Numbered from the stretch's first letter, positions 7,413-13,791 are shown. The stretch is DNA of 13,791 nt from an uncultured Desulfobacterales bacterium (GCA_945787595.1 CALZJV010000270.1:1-13791), one strand, 5' to 3'. Translations and numbers: made by a program. Notes: generated by a model not told the origin, from the sequence alone.

Positions 7413-8174
7413 ATGCCGGTTAAAGCGGTGAAAGGTGATTTGGCTGTGATAACATTTGACTCGTTGGTGACCAAAGAAAATAAAATTGCCGTGGTAGGAC
7501 TGGGCTATGTCGGTTTGCCCTTGGCAGTCCATCTTGCAGCATATTTTGACGTCGTCGGATTTGATCTGAAAGCTGAAAGAATTCAAGAGCTTCAAATAGG
7601 GTTCGATCGTACACTGGAAGTATCTGACAGTCAACTCGGTATAGCCAAGTTAGTCTATACGGATAATCCGGATAACCTTGCGGACTGCCGGCTGATGATT
7701 GTAGCTGTACCTACACCCATTGATGAATTTCGGATTCCCGATCTGGACCCCTTGCGGAAGGCGTCAAAAACAGTCGGACGGCATTTGTCAAAGGGATCAT
7801 GCGTTGTTTATGAATCCACGGTTTATCCGGGGGCAACAGAGGAGGTCTGTATCCAAATTCTCGAGGCAGAGTCCGGTTTGAAGTTTGGACAAGATTTTAC
7901 GGTTGGATATTCTCCGGAGCGGATTAATCCGGGCGATAAGGTTCATACGTTGGATAAGATCATGAAGATCGTATCCGGTTCGGACTCGGCCACTTGCGAT
8001 CTGTTGGCAAAGGTGTACGGTAAAGTCGTCAAAGCCGGCATACACAAAGCAGGGTCAATAAAAGTGGCTGAGGCCGCCAAGGTCATTGAGAATACCCAGA
8101 GAGCGACACCCAGGAAGTTCTCGAAGCAGCAGGAACCAAATGGAATTTTTTGCCTTTCAAACCCGGTCTGGTAG
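7413..8174 (+). CDS. N-terminal fragment of the dehydrogenase: NAD-binding domain
   Basis: Encodes 253 residues, authentic to residue 230. The Rossmann motif GLGYVG is at 29-34, VPTP at 99-102, the ESTVYPG block at 134-140, YSPERINPGD at 166-175, and the conserved Lys of EAAKVIEN at 223. Residues 231-253 are out-of-frame read-through and not family sequence. About 20 residues precede the first beta strand, as in TviB-like proteins. The upstream ribosome binding site is weak (AGAG, 7405-7410 region). Confidence 0.6.
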   Translation: MPVKAVKGDLAVITFDSLVTKENKIAVVGLGYVGLPLAVHLAAYFDVVGFDLKAERIQELQIGFDRTLEVSDSQLGIAKLVYTDNPDNLADCRLMIVAVPTPIDEFRIPDLDPLRKASKTVGRHLSKGSCVVYESTVYPGATEEVCIQILEAESGLKFGQDFTVGYSPERINPGDKVHTLDKIMKIVSGSDSATCDLLAKVYGKVVKAGIHKAGSIKVAEAAKVIENTQRATPRKFSKQQEPNGIFCLSNPVW

Positions 8175-8704
8175 GCGGCCATTGTATCGGCGTTGATCCC
8201 TATTATTTAACGTTTAAAGCAGAAGCTCTGGGGTATCATCCGGAAATGATTCTGGCAGGCAGGCGGATCAATGACGGCATGGGCAAACATGTTGCCGAGC
8301 GGACGATAAAAATGCTGATAGGAGCAGGGAAACAGGTCCGGGGTGCAAGGGTGGTGATTCTCGGAATCACATTCAAAGAGGATGTGCCCGATTTGCGCAA
8401 CACCAAAGTGATAGATATCATCAGCGAACTGAAAGATTATGGTGTGGATGTTCTAATTAACGACCCTTTGGCGGACATGGGAGAGGCCCGGAAATATTAT
8501 GGCCTTGAATTGCAGCCCCTGGATGCGATTAAAGATGCGGATGCCGTTATTCTTGCCGTCATGCACAGGGTATATAGAGAAATCGGCTTAGAGGGTATTG
8601 CTGCCGGATTGTGCGCTGACAGCTCTGCTCCGTTCATCGATGTCAAAGGATGTTTCAGCCTGCAGGAAGCACAAAAATTAGGCTTAAAATATTGGCGTCT
8701 TTGA
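8105..8704 (+). CDS. C-terminal fragment of the dehydrogenase: catalytic Cys and UDP-sugar domain
   Basis: Family sequence in this frame begins at 8105; the first possible start codon downstream is a TTG at 8150, with no ribosome binding site, so independent translation is doubtful. The catalytic cysteine lies in GGHCIGVDP (codon 8183-8185). The GITFKEDVPDLRNT block typical of the C-terminal UDP-binding domain is at about 8357-8400. The spelling GGHCIGVDPYYLT fits UDP-N-acetylglucosamine C6-dehydrogenases better than UDP-glucose dehydrogenases. Confidence 0.6.
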   Translation, partial: DTQEVLEAAGTKWNFLPFKPGLVGGHCIGVDPYYLTFKAEALGYHPEMILAGRRINDGMGKHVAERTIKMLIGAGKQVRGARVVILGITFKEDVPDLRNTKVIDIISELKDYGVDVLINDPLADMGEARKYYGLELQPLDAIKDADAVILAVMHRVYREIGLEGIAAGLCADSSAPFIDVKGCFSLQEAQKLGLKYWRL

Positions 8705-9030
8705 TTGAATTGCCCCATGCAGGCTATATTTGCACGGGTGTGAATCGCGACTGTTGGTTATTGGAATATCTATTATGAACTCTTACTAAATCCCAAATTA
8801 CAAGCTTCAAAATACAAATAAATATCAAATTCCAATATTCAATGACCAAAACACTGGAATATTCTTTTTTTAGAAAGAGCTACAGGTTTGGGATTTTGAA
8901 TTTTTATCATTGTGATTTGTAGTTTGTGATTTAAGATATCGCACTCGGCCAGGCCTATCAAACATCATTGGGTCATTCTACATAGACGTGCTCTTCCAGG
9001 CCGGAGGGTAGGGCGGGCCAAAAAAAAACT
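8705..9030. other. Convergent spacer between dehydrogenase and SDR genes
   Basis: Apart from the repeat at 8788-8932, a GGCCGGAGGGTAGGGCGGGCC stretch next to an A9 run (9000-9029) is notable. Its orientation (T-run before the stem on the - strand) does not make a normal terminator for either gene. Nothing else was recognised. Confidence 0.35.
8788..8932. repeat. Dispersed palindromic repeat, copy B (MITE-like)
   Basis: A 145-bp AT-rich element with terminal inverted repeats AAATCCCAAATTACAA (8788-8803) and TTGTAGTTTGTGATTT (8917-8932), matching at 14 of 16 positions. Internal blocks are shared with copy A at 6292-6399. It contains no ORF and no clear target-site duplication. It fills the convergent spacer between the broken dehydrogenase gene and the SDR gene. 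Confidence 0.78.
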
Positions 9031-9792
9031 TTAAATTGCACTTGCACCACCGTCGACCCTCAACGTTTGGCCGGTGATAAAATCAGATGCCTGGGAGCAG
9101 AAGAATAAGACCGGCAGCGCTACATCGGCAGGTTCGGCAATTCTTCCTGCCGGAATTGTTTTGACAATTTGTTCATAAATTTCGTTGTTGGACCAGAACG
9201 GTTCACTAAATTTCGTTCTGACCATACCGGGAGCCACCGCATTTACCTGGATGTTAAAGGGTGCTAGCTCCTGCGCCAGGACTTTGGTCATCATCTCGAT
9301 ACCGGCTTTGGCCACGCCGTAAATTCCCATAAACGGCGCGGACCGTTTGGCGGCTATTGAAGAAATGCTCACAATTTTGCCCTTTTTTCGGTCCCGCATG
9401 ATCTGTCCAGCTTTGCGGGAGCACAGAAAGGTGCCGTTTAAATTGCTATCGATAATTTTAGTCCACAAGCCGGGGTCGGCATCTACCACACCGGAAACGA
9501 TGTTCATGCCCACGTTATTGATAAGTCCGTCAATGCCGCCGAATGTTTCGATTGTCGTATTAAAAAGTCGATCTACTTCCTCACTTTTAGCGATGTGCGC
9601 CTGAACGGTTTTTAAGCGACCATCAGCGTCAAGCACTTTGCCGGCAGCATCAAGTCCCTCCTGCTTTCGGCCGCAAATGACCACCTTTGCTTTTTGATCC
9701 AGCAGCAATCGGGCGATTTCAAGCCCAATACCCCTGCTGCCGCCGGTAACCATAAATACCTTATCTTCCAGATTAAACGCCAAATTGGTCAT
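9031..9792 (-). CDS. Short-chain dehydrogenase/reductase, FabG-like
   Basis: A 253-residue classical SDR, a cytoplasmic NAD(P)-dependent oxidoreductase acting on a carbonyl or alcohol. The cofactor motif TGGSRGIG is at 17-24, NNVG at 92-95, the catalytic set is Asn117, Ser144/145, Tyr158 and Lys162 (YGVAK), and the C-terminal DGGASAI is typical. Arg20 and the GRK after strand 2 (41-43) suggest NADP(H) preference. The first residues (MTNLAFNLEDKVFMVTGG) and the ribosome binding site support this start. All key residues are present, so it should be active. The substrate is not predictable: FabG, sugar or steroid-like SDRs all share this outline. It is transcribed away from the tRNA side and follows the transglycosylase gene by 350 bases, so it probably has its own promoter. 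Confidence 0.92.
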   Translation of the reverse strand: MTNLAFNLEDKVFMVTGGSRGIGLEIARLLLDQKAKVVICGRKQEGLDAAGKVLDADGRLKTVQAHIAKSEEVDRLFNTTIETFGGIDGLINNVGMNIVSGVVDADPGLWTKIIDSNLNGTFLCSRKAGQIMRDRKKGKIVSISSIAAKRSAPFMGIYGVAKAGIEMMTKVLAQELAPFNIQVNAVAPGMVRTKFSEPFWSNNEIYEQIVKTIPAGRIAEPADVALPVLFFCSQASDFITGQTLRVDGGASAI

Positions 9793-10142
9793 TGCGGCTC
9801 CCTACTTTATTAAGATCCTATTTTAAAACCATTTTTCAACAACGTAATGAACTCCGGACATGGGCATTGTCCCTCAATAAAGCCTCAATAATACGCCACC
9901 TTCTGCCTTATACCTGATAGAGGCATCTATATACTTCGGAATCAAAATGCAAGCAAGCAGAATTAAAAAAAATCCCTGCAAATCTGATTATAATTATAGA
10001 CTCGGCATTAGAAAGCTGAAGATAGAAAAGCAGAGGCATGTATCAAAAGGGATAGGGTTTGAGGATTATAGATTTTGAGCTCAAAGCACTGGCTCAGAGG
10101 CTAAATGGAAATACTCGTTGGTTTTTGCAAATACCTATCCAT
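9793..10142. other. Spacer between the transglycosylase and SDR genes
   Basis: No gene is seen. Structures are a 12-bp perfect palindrome TTTGAGCTCAAA (10074-10085), lying between the arms of a wider inverted repeat GGATAGG (10050-10056)/CCTATCC (10134-10140), and the GGACA/TGTCC stem at 9856-9872. None is followed by a U-tract in the right orientation, so no intrinsic terminator is called. Confidence 0.4.
9798..9803 (-). promoter_or_regulatory. Ribosome binding site of the SDR gene
   Basis: On the - strand AGGGAG precedes the ATG by 5 nt. Farther upstream a GGACA/TGTCC inverted repeat (9856-9860, 9868-9872) may be a regulatory site. Confidence 0.7.
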
Positions 10143-10859
10143 TTATACTGATGAACGTTTTGGCAAAAAGTCGCCATTCGCTGTGAAAAAAACATCGTGG
10201 AGGAAAAGGCTGGAGCAAACGAGCAGGCCAATATATACTTGTTGTCCGGGAAATATTTTACTTCCAGGATAGAGCTGGTTTAGATGTAAAAATCTCACCA
10301 ATGGCATTTTGTGCTGTTTGGCGATCTGAAAGGGGCTGTCGCCCTGTCGAACCTCGTAGGTCGCCAAGCCATCCACAGCGGGAGGCGGGGTATCTTTACC
10401 GGGGAAAATTGTCAGAACCTGTCCCTTATGCAGAATTGTTGTCTTCAGGTCGTTGAGAGCCTGGATTCTTTTGGTCGTTGTGCCGTATTGCTTGGCGATA
10501 ATATAGAGAGAATCACCTTTTCGGACCCTATGGGTGAGTGTTTGGCCATTTTCCGGTTTGCGGATAATTTGAGTAGTCTTTGTCCTGTAGCCACGTTGAG
10601 GAATTTTGATGCGCCTGCCGGCAACAATATAGTTTGACCTTCTCATGTTGTTGGCCCGCATGATTTTTCTAACACTGGTACGATACTTGCGGGCAATGGT
10701 GGAAAGTGATTCTCCGTGTCGCACCCGGTGATAGATAAATGCCCTTTGAGGCGGATGCGATACTGGTATTTGATCGATTCTGGCCAGCAGCATGTCACTT
10801 TGGCCAGGCGGAATGTTGAGGCGATAATTTTCTCCGGGCAAAATTTGATAACGAAGTTC
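10143..10859 (-). CDS. C-terminal part: three LysM repeats
   Basis: The open frame extends back to 10901, but family sequence begins near 10859. Three LysM repeats follow: HRVRHGESLSTIARKY..., HRVRKGDSLYIIAKQY... and YEVRQGDSPFQIAKQH..., each about 44 residues with the usual GDSL and late GQ/GR-x-x-x-I pattern. The third is the most divergent (GDSP for GDSL). The first repeat of the series (ELRYQILPGENY) has lost its front half. The last 28 residues resemble no LysM sequence. No ribosome binding site supports separate translation. Confidence 0.65.
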   Translation of the reverse strand, partial: ELRYQILPGENYRLNIPPGQSDMLLARIDQIPVSHPPQRAFIYHRVRHGESLSTIARKYRTSVRKIMRANNMRRSNYIVAGRRIKIPQRGYRTKTTQIIRKPENGQTLTHRVRKGDSLYIIAKQYGTTTKRIQALNDLKTTILHKGQVLTIFPGKDTPPPAVDGLATYEVRQGDSPFQIAKQHKMPLVRFLHLNQLYPGSKIFPGQQVYIGLLVCSSLFLHDVFFTANGDFLPKRSSV

Positions 10860-12024
10860 CGGAGCTGACAATGACTGCTTCGTATTCCAGTGGTGGATCA
10901 AGGGTAACCAGGTCCAGTCCGTAGGCCTCAGGATTATTCAAGATATGTAGGGTAGCCAGGAACCTGGGGACATACCGGGCGGTTTCCCTGGGCAGTCGTT
11001 GATAAAGGTCCCAGAAGTTATCCAAGTAGTTGATATTTTGACCTCTGATAAGTCTCAGCACTCTTCCCTCGCCACAATTATAAGCGGCCAGAACCGTCGA
11101 CCAGTCACCAAAAAGATGATGCAGCTCTTTGAGGTATTCAATGGCGGCCCGGGTTGATTTTTCCGGATCCATACGTTCGTCTATGAATTTGTCCCGACTA
11201 AGCCCGAACTTGTAACCGGTAGACGGGATGAACTGCCACATGCCAAGAGCTCTGGAGCGGGAGAGCGCGTTTACCTTAAAGCCGCTTTCAATGAGTGGAA
11301 GCCAGGATAATTCCTGGGGAAGGCCGGCTTCCCGCAGGGATCTGACAATTTTATTGCGGTAACGGCCGGAGCGTTTGTATGAGTCGATAAAAAAGCGCCT
11401 CTCCCGGCCTTTGGTAAAAAGATCGATTTCGGCTTGAACATGTCGGTTGATGGTAATCGGAATTGCCTTGTGATTTCCGTTTAAGACGATATTGCGGGAA
11501 GCATATATCTCCAGAATACGTTTGGAGATCATAAACCGCAAATCTTCCTTTTGCTGGATCAGTTTAGGCTGATCCGAGGTATCAACACTCAGTATTAGGG
11601 CATATGCCCGATCAAGGGCATCCACTGCATTTTCCAGCTCGCCCTGTTGCCAATAGTCCTGGGATAGCTGGCACAGATCGAGCGCATCATCGAGATCTGT
11701 TTGAACCTTTTGAACCGGCGCTGCTGTGCCTTCAAGGCCGTTATCATGATTGTTTATATCGGTGCTATCTTTTTTTTCACTGCCGGTAACCGAATCCAGT
11801 TGTCTTTCATCGCCCTCGGAAAGATCCGCGGTTTGTGTGTCCGCTATCTTTATAAAAGGCGTATTCCGATGGATTTCTTCCATGGAATCTTCCCCTGGCG
11901 ATAATAGAGCGGTTTCTTCTTCAAGATTTGACTCTACTGAATTGGTGTGTTCATTTGAGATGTGGGAGCATCCACTCAAGAAAAATAAAAACAACATGGG
12001 GTAAAGCAGATAACGTAATTTCAT
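10795..12024 (-). CDS. N-terminal part: lipoprotein signal and SLT catalytic domain
   Basis: 409 residues, authentic to about residue 388. A lipoprotein signal ends in the lipobox LSGC (16-19), with Cys19 the lipidated residue. A long acidic region (about 25-115) and a helical region follow. The SLT domain has catalytic Glu246 in LIESGF, then SRALGMWQFIPSTG (257-270) and AAYNCGEGRV (313-322), all hallmark blocks of family 1 lytic transglycosylases. The final 21 residues are read out of frame. The start has a GAGGAA ribosome binding site (12033-12038) 8 nt upstream. Confidence 0.75.
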   Translation of the reverse strand: MKLRYLLYPMLFLFFLSGCSHISNEHTNSVESNLEEETALLSPGEDSMEEIHRNTPFIKIADTQTADLSEGDERQLDSVTGSEKKDSTDINNHDNGLEGTAAPVQKVQTDLDDALDLCQLSQDYWQQGELENAVDALDRAYALILSVDTSDQPKLIQQKEDLRFMISKRILEIYASRNIVLNGNHKAIPITINRHVQAEIDLFTKGRERRFFIDSYKRSGRYRNKIVRSLREAGLPQELSWLPLIESGFKVNALSRSRALGMWQFIPSTGYKFGLSRDKFIDERMDPEKSTRAAIEYLKELHHLFGDWSTVLAAYNCGEGRVLRLIRGQNINYLDNFWDLYQRLPRETARYVPRFLATLHILNNPEAYGLDLVTLDPPLEYEAVIVSSGTSLSNFARRKLSPQHSAWPK

Positions 12025-12032
12025 CAGTTAAA

Positions 12033-12038
12033 TTCCTC
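12033..12038 (-). promoter_or_regulatory. Ribosome binding site of the transglycosylase gene
   Basis: GAGGAA on the - strand, 8 nt before the ATG, supporting the lipoprotein start. Confidence 0.7.
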
Positions 12039-12111
12039 AGGAAAAGTATAGAGTCGCTATTGAAGCGGATACCGGTGATTATGGTTGATCTACATTGTTT
12101 CCTATTATTTC

Positions 12112-12139
12112 ATTAAACAAATATAATTAAAATTGTCAA
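12112..12139 (-). promoter_or_regulatory. Sigma70-like promoter of the transglycosylase gene
   Basis: On the - strand a perfect TTGACA (12134-12139), a 16-bp AT-rich spacer, and TTTAAT (12112-12117; five of six matches to TATAAT). It lies about 90 bp before the start codon, giving an untranslated leader of roughly 80 nt. Confidence 0.6.
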
Positions 12140-12230
12140 GGGCTTAAGTCTTATTTTTTTTAAACGAAAACATCGGCAGGTAAACGAAGCACCAAATTTT
12201 ATTATAAATTATGTTTTCATGTATTATGAT

Positions 12231-12296
12231 TGCGAGACTTCCTCTGGGATCTGCCACCGGCGCGTAGGTCTCAATAGGCCGGAGGCTACCGACTTT
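12231..12296. ncRNA. Candidate structured RNA (GC-rich island), unidentified
   Basis: A GC-rich block inside AT-rich DNA. CCTCTGG (12241-12247) can pair with CCGGAGG (12279-12285; one G-U), and immediately inside GATCT (12248-12252) pairs with AGGTC (12266-12270; one G-U), stacking into a 12-bp helix with an 8-nt bulge and a GCC/GGC apical stem. A competing stem CCGGC/GCCGG (12257-12261, 12278-12282) exists. A TATTAT box (12222-12227) sits just upstream on the + strand, but its -35 is poor. No U-tract follows. I do not recognise the family; the strand is undecided. Confidence 0.35.
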
Positions 12297-12760
12297 TCGT
12301 TAAGCAAATACCATTATGCTAATTTTATGCCAAAATTAATAGAGGCCCTTTCCAATTGGCAAACAGTGCTTACTATTGATCGTTAAAGACCCGTGTAAAT
12401 GCGTCTGTTCTGAATTATTAAATGGATATTCGGTACTTATATTGAATACTTTAGTAGAATTCACCAAGACTTAGTTTGGGCTGACGGACAAATTTTTGAC
12501 GGTTGAGTGTTCTATGGAGTGTTCTATGAGGACACTAACATAAATTTTAGATATATTCAATGATAATAGATGAAAATCGGTAATATTGATTAATAACAAC
12601 CTTCTATTTTACTATAATTGAATATAGATACAAATAAATTAGAATAATTAAGTTTGATATTTTGATTACATATAGTTAAAAACATTTGTTTTATGTATGG
12701 GAGGTCTGATTCTTAACTTTTTTTAAGATCTAATATAAATATAAGATGTTAAGTTGTGAG

Positions 12761-12836
12761 GCCAGCGTAGCTCAGCTGGTAGAGCAACTGATTTGTAATC
12801 AGTAGGCCGGGGGTTCGAATCCCTTCGCTGGCTCCA
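12761..12836 (+). tRNA. tRNA-Thr (anticodon TGT)
   Basis: A full cloverleaf: acceptor GCCAGCG/CGCTGGC, D-arm with AGCTCAGCTGGTAGAGC, anticodon stem ACTGA/TCAGT around TTTGTAA (anticodon TGT), a T-loop TTCGAAT, and encoded CCA. It is first in a four-tRNA cluster leading to tuf and corresponds in position to E. coli thrU. Confidence 0.97.
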
Positions 12837-13009
12837 GGTTTGTATCTGGCTTTCGCTTCATCCGGGAATGAAATCGGCAAATGCTATTGTAATGACAATA
12901 GGCTAGAGCCCTGGTTTTCGAGGCTAAGGCTAGGGGCAGTGGAGTCCGGGGAGGTGTATTTGCCATACCCCGGACGCAGTCTGTGTATTGGTATTGAAAA
13001 TTGCATAAA
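12837..13009 (+). other. Structured 173-bp spacer between tRNA-Thr and tRNA-Tyr
   Basis: Contains a perfect eight-base-pair GC-rich stem GTCCGGGG (12944-12951)/CCCCGGAC (12968-12975) with a 16-nt loop. Before it, CTAG-AGCC (12903-12910) can pair with GGCT...CTAG (12922-12932), with a 4-nt bulge. These are more GC-rich than the flanks. They may be processing signals of the tRNA precursor, or a remnant or unrecognised small RNA; no U-tract follows. Confidence 0.5.
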
Positions 13010-13094
13010 GGTGGGGTTCCCGAGCGGCCAAAGGGAACAGACTGTAAATCTGTCGGCGAAGCCTACGGAGGTTCGAATCCTCCCCCCACCACCA
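13010..13094 (+). tRNA. tRNA-Tyr (anticodon GTA)
   Basis: 85 nt with the long variable arm of a class II tRNA. Acceptor GGTGGGG/CCCCACC, anticodon stem CAGA/TCTG around CTGTAAA (anticodon GTA), T-arm GGAGG-TTCGAAT-CCTCC, and encoded CCA. It matches the position of E. coli tyrU. Confidence 0.97.
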
Positions 13095-13260
13095 GCCTGG
13101 AAATAAGACCTATGTAGGAGATTTCGACATTTATACGGAATCGATACTTACTGCATGGCTTCCTGCATCAGCCTTAAACACAATTAGAGGAATTTCTGTA
13201 TTGTTTTCATCATTGGTGGCCTGTGTCTTTATTTTGGTGATACCACCTGAAATCGTATTA

Positions 13261-13336
<76 letters not shown>

Positions 13337-13365
13337 GCAGAAGATAAACTCGAACATTTTCATAT

Positions 13366-13442
13366 GCCCACGTAGCTCAGTCGGTAGAGCGCTTCCTTGG
13401 TAAGGAAGAGGTTCAACGGTTCGATTCCGTTCGTGGGCTCCA
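13366..13442 (+). tRNA. tRNA-Thr (anticodon GGT)
   Basis: Acceptor GCCCACG/CGTGGGC, anticodon stem CTTCC/GGAAG around TTGGTAA (anticodon GGT), T-loop TTCGATT and encoded CCA. It lies 29 nt after tRNA-Gly and corresponds to E. coli thrT, next to tuf. Confidence 0.97.
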
Positions 13443-13542
13443 CTAAAATTGAAGAAAGCAAATTGACAAATGAAGATTAAGATACGTACTGGAGTAAAGC
13501 TATAAATTATCAATATTCGTAACATGTTAGAGATTTAAAATT

Positions 13543-13656
13543 GGACACAGATTTTCACAGATCTACACGGATTCTATCTGCAACATTTAGGTTTTTTTTG
13601 CCGGCATAATTGTCACAACATTAAAATATCTGTGTAATTTGTGTTTATCCGTGTCC
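13543..13656. repeat. GGACACAG-type palindromic dispersed repeat between thrT and tuf
   Basis: Left arm 13543-13572 starts GGACACAGATTTTCACAGAT; right arm 13628-13656 ends TTTATCCGTGTCC. The arms are imperfect reverse complements over about 30 nt (roughly 21 matches), and similarity extends a few bases outwards (AAATTGG/CCCATTT). This is a familiar type of intergenic hairpin repeat in many environmental bacteria (recalled, not searched). It contains no ORF. Confidence 0.7.
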
Positions 13657-13681
13657 CATTTGGAAAAGACTAAAATCATAC

Positions 13682-13716
13682 CAATATTCAATATTCAATC
13701 GTCAATCGTCAATCGT
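13682..13716. repeat. Heptamer tandem array upstream of tuf
   Basis: Five consecutive 7-bp units: CAATATT twice, then CAATCGT three times. The array ends 8 nt before the tuf ribosome binding site and so would lie in the mRNA leader. Confidence 0.85.
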
Positions 13717-13724
13717 CAATTCAA

Positions 13725-13732
13725 AGGGGAGG
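13725..13732 (+). promoter_or_regulatory. Ribosome binding site of tuf
   Basis: AGGGGAGG, 8 nt before the ATG; strong, as expected for a highly expressed gene. Confidence 0.85.
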
Positions 13733-13740
13733 ACGGAAAT

Positions 13741-13791
13741 ATGTCGAAGGCAAAGTTTGAGCGGACCAAGCCGCATGTCAACGTAGGAACG
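13741..13791 (+). CDS. tuf: Elongation factor Tu, N-terminus only (runs out of window)
   Basis: Only 17 codons are present: MSKAKFERTKPHVNVGT, the near-universal start of bacterial EF-Tu. EF-Tu is the GTPase that delivers aminoacyl-tRNA to the ribosome. The following P-loop (GHVDHGKT) lies outside the window. A strong ribosome binding site and the four upstream tRNA genes in the classic tufB operon order support the call. The 298-bp gap after the last tRNA, with a palindromic repeat inside, leaves open whether tuf is co-transcribed with the tRNAs or has its own promoter. Confidence 0.95.
   Translation, partial: MSKAKFERTKPHVNVGT

Larger units (their letters stand above)
7413..8704 (+). pseudogene. 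Nucleotide-sugar dehydrogenase, TviB/WbpA type, broken by an out-of-frame internal deletion
   Basis: The intact enzyme oxidises C6 of UDP-N-acetylhexosamine to the uronic acid with two NAD+, feeding capsule or O-antigen synthesis. Here the family sequence is split over two frames: it is normal up to ENTQR (ending 8102) and resumes with DTQEVLEAAGTKW at 8105 in another frame. Homologues carry about 19 residues between these points (a helix with the conserved DxNxAxxNE pattern). Only 2 nt remain of the 57 expected, so about 55 nt are missing. ACCCAG occurs on both sides (8094-8099, 8108-8113). Adding 55 nt restores a length near 448 codons, close to the family norm. The lost helix contributes to the dimer and substrate site, so even frameshifting would not give a normal enzyme. 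Alternatives are a local assembly error or a population variant. Confidence 0.85.
10143..12024 (-). pseudogene. MltD-like membrane-bound lytic transglycosylase with LysM repeats, frameshifted
   Basis: Lytic transglycosylases of this family cleave the MurNAc-GlcNAc bond of peptidoglycan from the outer-membrane side of the periplasm, and LysM repeats hold the enzyme on the glycan. The two halves lie in different frames, joined near 10860: the first ends with LEYEAVIVSS, and the second begins with PELRYQILPGENYRLNIPPG. Both flanks belong to the first LysM-like segment of such proteins, and from family knowledge roughly 20-25 residues between them are missing. A deletion of some 60-75 nt with loss of frame is therefore likely. 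The transglycosylase domain itself is intact, so a shortened, LysM-less lipoprotein could still be made. An assembly error is possible. The promoter and ribosome binding site upstream look functional. Confidence 0.82.
12025..12760. other. 736-bp divergent intergenic region before the tRNA operon
   Basis: No protein gene was seen on either strand. Besides the - strand promoter and the GC-rich island, a 12-nt unit GAGTGTTCTATG is repeated twice in tandem (12505-12528), and its second copy forms AGTGT/ACACT (12518-12522, 12532-12536). The last 200 bases are very AT-rich and should hold the tRNA operon promoter; a TATAAA (12734-12739) about 25 bp before the first tRNA is a plausible -10, but I see no good -35. 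Confidence 0.4.

Noticed and set aside
8150..8704. Independent gene starting at TTG 8150
   Set aside because: No ribosome binding site exists, and family sequence continues upstream in this frame to 8105, so it is the back half of the broken dehydrogenase.
9000..9030. Terminator between dehydrogenase and SDR genes
   Set aside because: The T-run precedes rather than follows the GC-rich stem in the direction of the SDR transcript, and the + strand version is followed by A residues.
12840..13106. 88-codon + strand ORF in the tRNA cluster
   Set aside because: It overlaps tRNA-Tyr completely, has no ribosome binding site, and its ending is translated tRNA sequence.
13682..13716. CRISPR-like array
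   Set aside because: The units are 7 bp, head to tail, without spacers; this is a simple tandem repeat.

Overview
The window looks like chromosomal DNA of a Gram-negative bacterium, most likely a Desulfobacterota (Desulfobacteria) species. The signs are a Wza-type exporter next to an ExeA-like ATPase, a lipoprotein lytic transglycosylase with LysM repeats, single-gene argJ, and long AT-rich spacers filled with palindromic dispersed repeats of the kind common in these genomes. The taxonomic call is inference; no rRNA is present.

Layout. (1) Positions 1-4555, + strand: the 3' end of an outer-membrane polysaccharide export gene, a FecR-domain envelope protein followed by a clear intrinsic terminator, and a large membrane-anchored ExeA-like AAA ATPase with an apparent NTF2-like domain at its C-terminus. 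This is the edge of an exopolysaccharide or cell-surface locus. (2) 5086-8704, + strand: argJ (arginine biosynthesis), an RsuA/RluB-family pseudouridine synthase, and a TviB/WbpA-type nucleotide-sugar dehydrogenase broken by an out-of-frame internal deletion. (3) 9031-12024, - strand: an SDR oxidoreductase and an MltD-like lytic transglycosylase, also broken by an out-of-frame lesion inside its first LysM repeat. A good sigma70-like promoter precedes the transglycosylase. (4) 12761-13791, + strand: tRNA-Thr(TGT), tRNA-Tyr(GTA), tRNA-Gly(TCC), tRNA-Thr(GGT) and the start of tuf. This is the same order as the E. coli thrU-tyrU-glyT-thrT-tufB operon.

The intergenic DNA is the most unusual part. 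It holds two copies of a 108-145 bp palindromic element (one interrupted by a second, CCCTTCGAC-type palindromic repeat), a third palindromic repeat plus a heptamer array between thrT and tuf, several long perfect inverted repeats, and a GC-rich foldable island at 12231-12296 that may be an unrecognised small RNA. I see no CRISPR array, transposase, phage gene or defence system. No complete novel multi-gene system is evident. The best leads are the two similar gene-breaking deletions, the ATPase-NTF2 fusion and the structured intergenic island.
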